A model generated the notes under the pieces. It ran no database searches and was not told the DNA's origin. It saw only the letters and a program-made list of their open reading frames with translations. From contig CBDCCY010000004.1 of assembly GCA_965215155.1 (NCBI GenBank), forward strand, positions 496,001 to 560,000: a DNA stretch of 64,000 bases, in the 5' to 3' direction. Source of the stretch: JAGWAJ01 sp965215155 (GTDB lineage Bacteria; Acidobacteriota; Vicinamibacteria; Vicinamibacterales; UBA8438). Of this stretch, positions 50,764 through 58,304 are shown in pieces (position 1 is the first letter of the stretch; each line of letters starts with the position of its first letter). Made by a program: the position numbers and the translations under genes.

Positions 50764-51660
50764 TCAGTCGAGCGTGATGCCGCCGGATCCCGTGCGAAGG
50801 GTCAAGCGAGGCCCGCCGCCGCGGACGGTGCCGCGAAGCCGCCCCCGGCGCATCTCCCCTTCCACGGTCACGGGATGGTCGCTTCGAACGCCCCCCGAGC
50901 CGGTCCGGGCGTCGATCTCGAACGCCGCGTCGTCCGGCAGATCGATGCGGATGCTTCCCGAGCCGGTGTCGAGGTCCCAGCCTCCGCCGGGAGACCCCGC
51001 GACCCGGATGCCGCCGCTCCCGGTGCGCGCGCGCAACGCGGCGTCGATTCCGTCGATGCGAATCGACCCCGAGCCGGTGCGGGCGTTGACGTCGCCCCCG
51101 ACCGCGTCGATCTCGATGCTTCCGGAGCCCGTCCTCGCCGTCAAGTCCCCGGCGACGTTCGCGACCCGGGCCCGCCCGGAGCCGGTCCGCGCATCGACTG
51201 CGCCGGTCACGCCCGCCACGCTCAGGGCGCCGGACCCGGTTCGCGCATCCACGGTGCTGTTCGGCGGCACCACGACCTCGTAGCTGATGGAGATGCGCCG
51301 GCGCCTCGATCGGTCCAGGTGACCGACGCGCAGATCGTCGCCGTCGAGGGCCACCGGCGGGTCGGCCTCGATGGCGCGCACACGCTCCTCCACCTCGGCA
51401 CGGTTCCCGCCCGACCAACCGCCGGCCCGGCCGCGGATGCGACCGATGACGCGCGCAGTGCCGGGCTCGCCGGCCGACACCTCGATGCGTCCGCTTCCGG
51501 TGGAGACATCGAGATGCAGGGTGTCGCTGCCGACGGCGAGGGTGCGTTCGAACGCCCCTTCGATCGGCTGCGAGGCGATCGTGGTGACGCAGCCGCCCGA
51601 CAGCGCGAGGGCCGCGAGGGCCGCGAGGGCCGCCTTTCCGTTCGGGATTCCCGTCGGCAT
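50764..51660 (-). CDS. DUF4097 beta-repeat lipoprotein
   Basis: 298 residues. A signal sequence with lipobox (LAALALSGGC), then nine spaced TGSG units (STGSGRIEV, RTGSGALSV, RTGSGRARV, RTGSGSIEI, RTGSGSIRI, RTGSGGIRV, DTGSGSIRI, RTGSGGVRS, RTGSGGITLD) forming the right-handed beta-helix-like repeats of DUF4097 adhesin-type proteins. The ATG at 51658-51660 is preceded by GGGGGAGGAGAACGG, so the longer frame to 51687 is rejected. The DNA shows matching short direct repeats over 51000-51240. Surface or periplasmic scaffold role presumed; not known. Confidence 0.87.
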   Translation of the reverse strand: MPTGIPNGKAALAALAALALSGGCVTTIASQPIEGAFERTLAVGSDTLHLDVSTGSGRIEVSAGEPGTARVIGRIRGRAGGWSGGNRAEVEERVRAIEADPPVALDGDDLRVGHLDRSRRRRISISYEVVVPPNSTVDARTGSGALSVAGVTGAVDARTGSGRARVANVAGDLTARTGSGSIEIDAVGGDVNARTGSGSIRIDGIDAALRARTGSGGIRVAGSPGGGWDLDTGSGSIRIDLPDDAAFEIDARTGSGGVRSDHPVTVEGEMRRGRLRGTVRGGGPRLTLRTGSGGITLD

Positions 51661-51757
51661 CCGTTCTCCTCCCCCGGGTCTCGTCACGCGTCGTCCGGGT
51701 TGGACGGAGATCGGGGCGGAGGGGTTCCGGGGAGCGGGCAGGTAACGCCGGGGGCGG

Positions 51758-51786
51758 CCGGGGGCGGCCGGCCGCGCCGCCCCCGG
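51758..51786. terminator. GC hairpin downstream of the 52206 gene
   Basis: CCGGGGGCGGC-CGGCCGC-GCCGCCCCCGG, a perfect 11-bp stem 16 bp past the stop of the 51802-52206 gene. No T tract on the minus strand, so Rho-independent action is doubtful. Confidence 0.4.
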
Positions 51787-51801
51787 TCGACCGGCGCGCC
51801 G

Positions 51802-52206
51802 CTACTCGATGACTCGCAGGTAGCCGCGCACCGCGACCTGATCGTGGCCCGCGGCGTCGACCAGCGTGCCGAGCACCTCGTAGGTGCCGACCGGCAGGCC
51901 GAACCACTCGAACACGTGCCGCCGATCGGAGCCCTCGCCGCGAAGCTCGATCGTCGTGCTGCGCAGGTGAGAGCCGGAGTCAGCGACGACCCGCAATTCC
52001 CTGCTCTCGGCCGTTGGCACGATGTCGATGCTGAGCTCGACCACACCGGTCGAGGCCACGACGAGTGGCGCGGATGCAGCAGCGTCCTGCACCTGCACCG
52101 CACCGGCGACCTGTTCGCCGGCCGGCAGGTGAGCGGCGGCCGGGAGCGACGTGCCGAACGCCGCTACCAGGCCAAGGCCGATGACGAAACGCCCTGACTC
52201 CCGCAT
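51802..52206 (-). CDS. Small secreted protein of unknown function
   Basis: 134 residues, signal peptide (FVIGLGLVAAFGTSLPAAAH). The mature part reads VVELSIDIVPTAESRELRVV, FEWFGLPVGTYEVLGTLVDA and VRGYLRVIE, a small beta-sandwich-like domain. I do not recognise a family. Start ATG has AAAGGAGAGTGATC upstream. It is divergent from the Gld-type ABC operon across a 326-bp AT-richer gap and ends in a strong hairpin, so it is its own unit. Confidence 0.75.
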   Translation of the reverse strand: MRESGRFVIGLGLVAAFGTSLPAAAHLPAGEQVAGAVQVQDAAASAPLVVASTGVVELSIDIVPTAESRELRVVADSGSHLRSTTIELRGEGSDRRHVFEWFGLPVGTYEVLGTLVDAAGHDQVAVRGYLRVIE

Positions 52207-52294
52207 GATCACTCTCCTTTCGGGTCGGGGTGCCGGGCAACACGGCGATGCCCCGGGGAAGCGCGGAGCCACCATCGCCCCGGGCAACCCAAAG

Positions 52295-52309
52295 TTAACA
52301 GGATGTTAA
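52295..52309. promoter_or_regulatory. Divergent regulatory region with TTAACA-GGA-TGTTAA palindrome
   Basis: In the 326-bp gap 52207-52532, a perfect 6-bp dyad with 3-bp spacer lies in the only AT-rich stretch, flanked by TTTTGAGTAAACAGGAAATTT. It fits an operator or promoter between the divergent secreted-protein and ABC genes. A longer inverted pair GGCGATG (52244-52250) and CATCGCC (52273-52279) lies in the leader of the minus gene. No gene is seen in this gap. Confidence 0.5.
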
Positions 52310-52532
52310 TTTTGAGTAAACAGGAAATTTGCTTGGGGCGTACGAATCCGGTCGGGCGGCGCCGGCCGGATCGGCGATCTTGAAGGCCCGCAGCGGTTTT
52401 GGCTATTCTTTGCACGCTCTTCCCCCGGGCTCCGGGGGAGTCAGGCCCGCGGGCGGTTCCGGCGGATCGGCTTTCCCGGGGATGCGCCGTCGCGCCGACC
52501 AACCGGGCGCCCGGATCGTCAAAGAGGGACGT

Positions 52533-53357
52533 ATGGACCCGGCAGCACCCGCATCGATGATCGAAGCAGTCGGCCTGAGCAAGTACTTCGGGCCATTCGT
52601 CGCCGTTCACGACATCTCGTTCTCCGTGCCGCAGGGGCAGATCGTCGCCTTCCTCGGCCCGAACGGCGCGGGGAAGACGACGATGATGCGCATGATGACC
52701 GGCTACCTTGCGCCGAGCGGCGGCTCGGCCGCCATCGCCGGCTTCGACGTGCGCCGGGAGCGGATCGAAGCGGCGCGCCACCTCGGCTACCTCCCCGAGA
52801 ACGGACCGCTGTACCCCGACATGACGCCGCTCGATCTGTTGCGCTTCATGGGGGAGGCGCGCCAGATGCCGCAGCCGCTTCGGAGGCAGCGCATCGACGA
52901 GGTGATCGAGCTCTGCGGGCTCGACCTCGTCACCGAGAAGCCGACCGGAAAGCTGTCGAAGGGATACCGGCAGCGCGTCGGGCTGGCGCAGGCCCTGCTC
53001 CACGACCCGGCCGTGCTGATCATGGACGAGCCGACGGCGGGGCTCGACCCGAATCAGATTCGCCAGTTCCGGGAGAACATCCAGCGCCTGGGGCGCACGA
53101 AGACGCTGCTCATATCGACGCACATCCTCCACGAGGCCGAGGCGGTCGCCGACCGCGTCCTGCTCGTCAACAGCGGGCGCCTCGTGTTCGACGGCAGCGT
53201 CGACGATCTGAAGGAGGACGGCTCGCTCGAGCGGCCCTTCTACCGGCTGACCACCGGCGACGACCTGCCTCCCGCACCCCCGCAGGAGCCGGGCGCCGGG
53301 CCGGAGGCCGCCCCTCCGGCGGCCGGACCGGAGTCCGCCGCCCCCGGGGCCGGTTGA
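52533..53357 (+). CDS. ABC transporter ATP-binding protein (GldA-type)
   Basis: 274 residues. Walker A FLGPNGAGKTTMMRMM, Q-loop region LGYLPENGPLYPDMTPLDLL, signature LSKGYRQRVGLAQALL, Walker B AVLIMDEPTAGLDPNQI, H-loop LLISTHILHEAEAVAD. Drives the membrane part encoded downstream. The C-terminal 35 residues are Pro/Ala/Glu-rich. The ATG at 52533 follows AAAGAGGGACGT. First gene of a three-gene unit (ATPase, permease-GldG fusion, DUF4340). In Bacteroidetes such sets serve gliding; here, without other gliding genes in view, a polymer or envelope export function is just as likely. Confidence 0.92.
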   Translation: MDPAAPASMIEAVGLSKYFGPFVAVHDISFSVPQGQIVAFLGPNGAGKTTMMRMMTGYLAPSGGSAAIAGFDVRRERIEAARHLGYLPENGPLYPDMTPLDLLRFMGEARQMPQPLRRQRIDEVIELCGLDLVTEKPTGKLSKGYRQRVGLAQALLHDPAVLIMDEPTAGLDPNQIRQFRENIQRLGRTKTLLISTHILHEAEAVADRVLLVNSGRLVFDGSVDDLKEDGSLERPFYRLTTGDDLPPAPPQEPGAGPEAAPPAAGPESAAPGAG

Positions 53358-53456
53358 CGCCGGCCTCGGCCGAGGGGCTCTGGGGCCGCCCGGCGTCACG
53401 GGCGCCGCCGTCATGAACGAGGATTGAAAGAAGACCGGAACCAGAGAAGCAGACCG

Positions 53457-56400
53457 ATGACAGGACAGGTCAACACCGCGATGGTCGGGGCGCTCGCCCG
53501 CCGCGACCTGCGCATGTACTTCAGCAGTCCCAGCGGCTACGTGTTCATCACCCTGTTCATTTTCCTGAGCGCCGCGGCGGCGTTCTGGCAGGACCGGTTC
53601 TTCCTGCGGAACCTCGCCAACCTCGATCAGCTCAACCTGTGGCTGCCGTACCTGCTGCTCTTCTTCGTCCCGGCGCTGACCATGGGGGTCTGGTCGGAGG
53701 AGAAGAAGCAGGGGACGGACGAGCTGCTGCTCACGCTCCCGGCCAGCGACGTCGAGATCGTCATCGGCAAGTACCTGGCCACGCTCGGCGTCTACACCGC
53801 CTCGGTCGTGCTGTCGCTGAGCTACGTGGCGGTGCTGTTCTACCTCGGCAGCCCGGACCTCGGGCTGATGTTCAGCAACTACCTCGGCTACTGGTTCGTC
53901 GGGGCGGCCCTGATCGCCGTCGGCATGCTCGCCTCGCTGCTGACCCGCAACGCGACCATCGCCTTCATCGTCGGGGCGCTGTTCTGCGCGGCGCTCATCG
54001 TCACCGGGATCGCGGTCGGAGCCGTGCTGCCGGGGCTCGAGCGCCCGCTCGACGCGCTCAGCGTCTACGTGCACTTCGACGACTTCGCCAAGGGCATCAT
54101 CAGCCTCAGCTCCCTGGTCTACTTCGCGGCGATCGGCACCTTCTTCCTCTATCTCAACGTCCTCGTCCTGAGCCGGCGCCACTGGCCCGCGCGAGCGGAC
54201 GGCTATCCGATGTGGCTGCACCACGCGGTGCGCGCGGTGGCCATCGGCGTCGCGCTGATCAGCCTCGGCGTGATCGCGTCGCGCCTGAGCGTGCGCATCG
54301 ACGTCACGGCCGAGCAGCTCCATTCGCTGAGCGGCGAGACGCGGGAGCTCCTCGACGAGCTGCCCGAGGACCGGCCGGTCTTCATCCAGGCGTTCATCAG
54401 CCCGGAGGTGCCGGAGCCCTTCGTGCAGACGCGCTCGAACCTGGTCAGCATCCTGGAGGAGATCGACGCCCTCGGCGGATCCCGGGTGGAGGTGCTGATC
54501 CAGGACACGCAGCCGTTCACCGACGCGGCGCGCGAGGCCCGCGAGACGTTCGGCATCCTGCCGCGGCCGATCCGCAACGTGTCGACGGCGCGCTCGGAGG
54601 TGGAGGAGGTCTTTCTCGGCGTCGCGTTCACCTGCGGCGCCGAGGAGCAGGTGATCGGCTTCTTCGACGTGGGGCTGCCGGCCGAGTACGAGATCATGCG
54701 CAGCATCCGCGTCGTGGCCCGCACGGCCCGCAAGCGGGTCGGCGTCGTCGCCACGATGGCGAACCTGTTCGGCGGCATGAACTTCCAGCAGAGCCAGTTC
54801 ACGCCGCAGTGGTCGGTGGTCACCGAGCTCCGCAAGCAGTACGACGTCGTCGAGATCAGTCCCGAGCAGCCGATCACGCAGGACGTCGACGCGCTGCTGG
54901 TGCCGCTCCCGTCGTCGCTGCAGACCGACGAGCAGGGTTTCGTCGCCGACTACATCCGCTCCGGCAAGCCGGCGCTGATCCTCGTCGACCCGCTGCCGGC
55001 GGTGAACCCGACGCTCTCTCCGACCGAGTGGGTCGGTGACGGCAATCCCTTCACCTACCCGCCCGGCCAGCCCCGGCCCGGCCCGCGCGGCAACGTCCGG
55101 CAATGGCTGATGGATCTCGGCGTGGCGTGGGAGCCGACGCGCGTGCTCTGGGACAGCTACAACCCGCATCCGGAGCTGGCGCACATGCCGGAGGACGTCG
55201 TCTTCCTCGGCCCCGGCAACGAGAACCCGGACACCTTCAACGCCGGAGCGCCGATGACGGCGCAGCTCCAGGAGCTGGTCTTCCTCTTCGCGGGGTCGCT
55301 CGATGCGGTCGAGGATGCGCGATACGAGTTCGAGCCGCTGCTCCGTACGGGGACGGCCTCGGGCAGCAACGGCTACTTCTCGCTGGTACGCAGCACGTTC
55401 TTCGGACCGCAGGTGAATCCCAACCCCCCGCGGCAGCCCGATCCGGACGACCACGTGATCGCCGCGCGCGTCCGGTTCGCGGGCGATGCGCCGGCGGCAG
55501 GCGAAGGCGAGGAAGAGGAGGCGGAGGGCGCCGAGGCCGCGCCTTCGGAGGGTGAGGCTCCGGAGGCGGAGGAAGCCGAAGCGGAAGAGGCCGAAGGCGG
55601 CGGAGCCGAAGAAGCCGCAGCCGACGACCCCGGGGTCGAGGACACGGTCGCGGAAGCGGAAGAGGCCGAAGGCGGCGGAGCCGAAGAAGCCGCAGCCGAC
55701 GACCCCGGGATCGAGGACACGGTCGCGGAGGGCGAGGGCGCTGCGGCTCCCGCCGAGAGCGGTGCGGAGCCGGCGGTGGAGTCGGACCCGGACGAAGGGG
55801 CTGCCGCCCCTGCCCCGGGCGCCTCGGAGCCGGCGGAATCGCCGGCCGGCGTGAACGAGCAGACCGAGAGCGCAGAAACGGAGACCGCCGGCGGTCCGGA
55901 CACGACCGCCGAGGCGCCGGAAGCTGCCTCGGAGCCCGCGAGCGAGCCGCAGACGCCGGCCGAGCCGGCGGGCGCCGCCTCGGAGCCGGCGGGCAGCCAG
56001 GAGCAGGCGGACGCCACGCCGGAAGATGCGGCAGCCGGCGATGCTCCGGCGGAGGGCGCGGTGGCGCCCGCGGAGGATGCCGCGGCGGCCGGGGCCGGCG
56101 AGGCTCAGGCCGCCGGGCCGGAGACCGGGGAGACGGAGGTCGCCGAGGGCGCGACGGCGGACGACGCTTCCGAAGCCGAAGCCGAAGCCGAAGCCGAAGC
56201 CGAAGCCGAGGTCGAAGCCGAAGCCGTTGCCGACGCCGAGCCCGAGGGCGAGGCGGACGCGTCCGAGGAGGCGCCGGCCCCGGCCGGTCCGGTCGACGTC
56301 ATCGTCGTCGCGGACCTCGACTTCGTGAGCGAGCAGTTCTTCGCCATCCGCCAGCAGGCGCCGGGCGGGCTCACCTTCGACAACGTCACGTTCTTCCTGA

Positions 56401-56900
56401 ACGCGATGGACACGCTGCTCGAGGACGACTCGTTCATCGACCTTCGCAGCCGCCGCGCGCGCCACCGGACGCTCGAGCGGGTCGAGGCGCGCACGGCCGA
56501 GTTCATCGCGCAGCGCACCGCGGACGAGCAGGCCGCCGAGGAAGAGGCGGAGCAGGCGCTGACCGACGCGCAGGCGCGGTTGAACGACCGCGTGGCCGAG
56601 CTCCAGGGCCGGACCGACATCGACGCACAGACGAAGCAGATCATGGTGCGCAACCTCGAGGAGGTCGAGAACCGGCGGCTCGAGGTGCTGTCGACTAACA
56701 TCAACACCGACAAGGACGTGAAGATCCAGGCCGGGCGCGAGGAGATGGAGGCGCAGATCCGCCAGATCCAGACGTCGATCAAGACGTTCGCGATCCTGCT
56801 GCCGCCGGTGCCGGTGATGATTCTCGGGGCCTGGGTCTTCGTGCGGCGCCAGCGGCGCGAGCGCGAAGGCGCGGCCGCGGCGCGCCGCTTGAGGGAGTGA
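53457..56900 (+). CDS. ABC permease fused to GldG-like auxiliary domain with long acidic insert
   Basis: 1147 residues. Residues 1-265 are a six-helix ABC-2-type permease of the GldF class (LARRDLRMYFSSPSGYVFIT, PALTMGVWSEEKKQGTDELL, TLPASDVEIVIGKYL). From about 270 a further helix leads into a GldG/ABC-auxiliary domain (QLHSLSGETRELLDELPEDR, SILEEIDALGGSRVEVLI, FLGVAFTCGAEEQVIGFFDV). Residues about 681-942 are Glu/Ala/Pro low complexity containing a 75-bp tandem duplication and a GAAGCC hexanucleotide run. The GldG fold then resumes (DVIVVADLDFVSEQFFAIRQ), with a coiled coil (AEEEAEQALTDAQARLNDRV) and a terminal helix. GldF and GldG are usually separate genes. Start ATG 53457; TTG 53424 is possible. 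Confidence 0.87.
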   Translation: MTGQVNTAMVGALARRDLRMYFSSPSGYVFITLFIFLSAAAAFWQDRFFLRNLANLDQLNLWLPYLLLFFVPALTMGVWSEEKKQGTDELLLTLPASDVEIVIGKYLATLGVYTASVVLSLSYVAVLFYLGSPDLGLMFSNYLGYWFVGAALIAVGMLASLLTRNATIAFIVGALFCAALIVTGIAVGAVLPGLERPLDALSVYVHFDDFAKGIISLSSLVYFAAIGTFFLYLNVLVLSRRHWPARADGYPMWLHHAVRAVAIGVALISLGVIASRLSVRIDVTAEQLHSLSGETRELLDELPEDRPVFIQAFISPEVPEPFVQTRSNLVSILEEIDALGGSRVEVLIQDTQPFTDAAREARETFGILPRPIRNVSTARSEVEEVFLGVAFTCGAEEQVIGFFDVGLPAEYEIMRSIRVVARTARKRVGVVATMANLFGGMNFQQSQFTPQWSVVTELRKQYDVVEISPEQPITQDVDALLVPLPSSLQTDEQGFVADYIRSGKPALILVDPLPAVNPTLSPTEWVGDGNPFTYPPGQPRPGPRGNVRQWLMDLGVAWEPTRVLWDSYNPHPELAHMPEDVVFLGPGNENPDTFNAGAPMTAQLQELVFLFAGSLDAVEDARYEFEPLLRTGTASGSNGYFSLVRSTFFGPQVNPNPPRQPDPDDHVIAARVRFAGDAPAAGEGEEEEAEGAEAAPSEGEAPEAEEAEAEEAEGGGAEEAAADDPGVEDTVAEAEEAEGGGAEEAAADDPGIEDTVAEGEGAAAPAESGAEPAVESDPDEGAAAPAPGASEPAESPAGVNEQTESAETETAGGPDTTAEAPEAASEPASEPQTPAEPAGAASEPAGSQEQADATPEDAAAGDAPAEGAVAPAEDAAAAGAGEAQAAGPETGETEVAEGATADDASEAEAEAEAEAEAEVEAEAVADAEPEGEADASEEAPAPAGPVDVIVVADLDFVSEQFFAIRQQAPGGLTFDNVTFFLNAMDTLLEDDSFIDLRSRRARHRTLERVEARTAEFIAQRTADEQAAEEEAEQALTDAQARLNDRVAELQGRTDIDAQTKQIMVRNLEEVENRRLEVLSTNINTDKDVKIQAGREEMEAQIRQIQTSIKTFAILLPPVPVMILGAWVFVRRQRREREGAAAARRLRE
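55581..55730 (+). repeat. 75-bp in-frame tandem duplication
   Basis: Copies 55581-55655 and 55656-55730 encode the same 25-residue acidic unit (AEEAEGGGAEEAAADDPG...), differing at one codon (GTC versus ATC). In-frame length and near identity indicate recent duplication. Confidence 0.85.
56171..56210 (+). repeat. GAAGCC hexanucleotide tract
   Basis: Six to seven tandem GAAGCC units encoding (Glu-Ala)n inside the acidic linker of the permease/GldG fusion. Prone to slippage in 6-bp steps, so linker length may vary between strains without breaking the frame. Confidence 0.8.
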
Positions 56901-56902
56901 CG

Positions 56903-58213
56903 ATGAACGAGCTCAGAACAACGCTGGCCCTGGGCGGCGCGGCCGTCGTGCTGGCCGTGGTGGCCCTCGTGAGTGCACCCGGCCGGGCCGTCCCCGACGC
57001 GTTCTTCGACATCGGCGAGTCCTTCTTTCCGGAGTTCACCGATCCGGAAGCGGCGTCCACCCTCGAGGTGGTCGAGTTCGACGAGGCGACGGCGGCAGCC
57101 ATCCCGTTCCAGGTGACGAACCGCGACGGGCTCTGGACCATCCCGTCGCACAACGACTATCCCGCGGACGGCCGCGAGCGTCTGGCGAACATCGCGGCCG
57201 ACATCATCAGCGTCGTCAAGGAGGACTTCCGGTCCGACAACGTGGCGGACCACGAGGCCCTCGGCGTCATCGACCCGACCGATCTCACCGCCCCCGGCCT
57301 GGTGGGGCGCGGGACGCGGGTCACCGTCCGGGACACGAACGGCGAGTCGCTGGCCGACCTCATCGTCGGCAACGCGGTCGAGGGCCGCCAGGGGCTGCGC
57401 TTCGTGCGCGTCCCGGAGCAGAAGCGGGTCTACGCCGCGCGCTTCGAGGCCGATATCAGCACCGCATTCGAGGACTGGATCGAGCAGAACCTGCTGGAGG
57501 TCGAGCGCGATCAGGTGGTGCACATCGTGCTCAACGAGTACGAGGTGGACGAGCAGACCCGCCGCGCCACCCTGCCCCGCGAGTTCACGCTCGACAAGGT
57601 CGAGGACAACGTCTGGAACGGCAGCGACGTGCCGGAGGGGCAGGAGGTCAACTTCGTCGAGGTGAACCGCCTCGTCGGCGCGATCATCGGCATGGAGATC
57701 GCCGGGGTGCGCCCGAAGCCGGCCGGCGTGAGCGGCAACCTCCGCGACGCCGCGATGGCCGGGCGCATCAGCCAGGCGGACGTCCGCGACCTGATCAACA
57801 AGGGCTTCTACCCGACGCAGGAGGGCGGCCTGCTCTCCAACGAGGGCGAGTTGCTCGTCCGGACCACGGAGGGGGTGCTGTACACGCTGCGCTTCGGCGA
57901 GATCGTGTACGGCCGGGGCGACGCCATCGCGATCGGCGACGAGACCAGCGACGACGCCGAGAGCGGCCCCGGCGAGAACCGCTACGTGTTCATCACGGCA
58001 GCGTTCGACGAGACGGCCCTGCCGGAGCCGGACGAGTCCGACACCGACGCGCACGAATCGTGGGAGCGGCGGGTGGAAGAAGGGCGCGAGAAGGCGGAGC
58101 GGCTCGCAGCGCGCTTCGCGAACTGGTACTACGTGGTCGCGGCCGATAGCTACGACCGCATCCACCACCCGCGCGAGCATTTCCTGCGCGACAAGCCGGA
58201 GGACGCGATCTGA
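56903..58213 (+). CDS. DUF4340 domain protein
   Basis: 436 residues. N-terminal membrane helix (LALGGAAVVLAVVALVSA), then VVEFDEATAAAIPFQVTNRD, GLWTIPSHNDYPADGRERLA, IADHEALGV-type spacing (NVADHEALGVIDP), and LIVGNAVEGRQGLRFVRVPE with RVYAARFEADISTAFEDWI, as in the DUF4340 proteins that accompany Gld-type ABC permeases. It presumably works in the periplasm with the fused GldG domain. The ATG at 56903 lies just after the previous stop, with GGGAG upstream, so it is co-translated. The final 50 residues are charged. Confidence 0.85.
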   Translation: MNELRTTLALGGAAVVLAVVALVSAPGRAVPDAFFDIGESFFPEFTDPEAASTLEVVEFDEATAAAIPFQVTNRDGLWTIPSHNDYPADGRERLANIAADIISVVKEDFRSDNVADHEALGVIDPTDLTAPGLVGRGTRVTVRDTNGESLADLIVGNAVEGRQGLRFVRVPEQKRVYAARFEADISTAFEDWIEQNLLEVERDQVVHIVLNEYEVDEQTRRATLPREFTLDKVEDNVWNGSDVPEGQEVNFVEVNRLVGAIIGMEIAGVRPKPAGVSGNLRDAAMAGRISQADVRDLINKGFYPTQEGGLLSNEGELLVRTTEGVLYTLRFGEIVYGRGDAIAIGDETSDDAESGPGENRYVFITAAFDETALPEPDESDTDAHESWERRVEEGREKAERLAARFANWYYVVAADSYDRIHHPREHFLRDKPEDAI

Positions 58214-58259
58214 GGGCGATGACCTCGCCCGGCGGCCGTCGCCTGCGGCTCCGATCTGC

Positions 58260-58276
58260 GCCTCCCGCGGGGAGGC
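58260..58276. terminator. Hairpin between convergent genes
   Basis: GCCTCCC-GCG-GGGAGGC, a perfect 7-bp stem between the end of the Gld-type operon and the end of the minus-strand glycosyltransferase gene. Likely shared terminator; no T tract. Confidence 0.45.
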
Positions 58277-58282
58277 GGCGCC

Positions 58283-58304
58283 GTGTCTGCGGCGCAAGCT
58301 CCTA
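58283..58304. repeat. Half-copy of palindrome variant B
   Basis: GTCTGCGGCGCAAGCTCCTA matches the right arm at 49847-49863. The final CTA is the reverse-strand TAG stop of the glycosyltransferase gene. No matching left arm is seen. Confidence 0.6.

Noticed and set aside
51000..51240. Short regular repeats considered as CRISPR or tandem regulatory sites
   Set aside because: They are in phase with the TGSG units of a DUF4097 coding sequence.
52240..52290. Structured leader considered as a c-di-GMP or cobalamin riboswitch
   Set aside because: There are inverted repeats, but the conserved core bases of these classes are not recognisable.
52209..56465. 1418-codon minus-strand frame opposite the ABC operon, with a long run of GFGFGFG
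   Set aside because: The periodic peptide is the reverse reading of the GAAGCC repeat; the plus strand encodes clear ABC domains.
52533..58213. Claiming gliding motility from the Gld-type ABC genes
   Set aside because: Only the ABC and auxiliary parts are present; no other gliding or type IX secretion genes are in the window, and such ABC sets are widespread in non-gliding bacteria.
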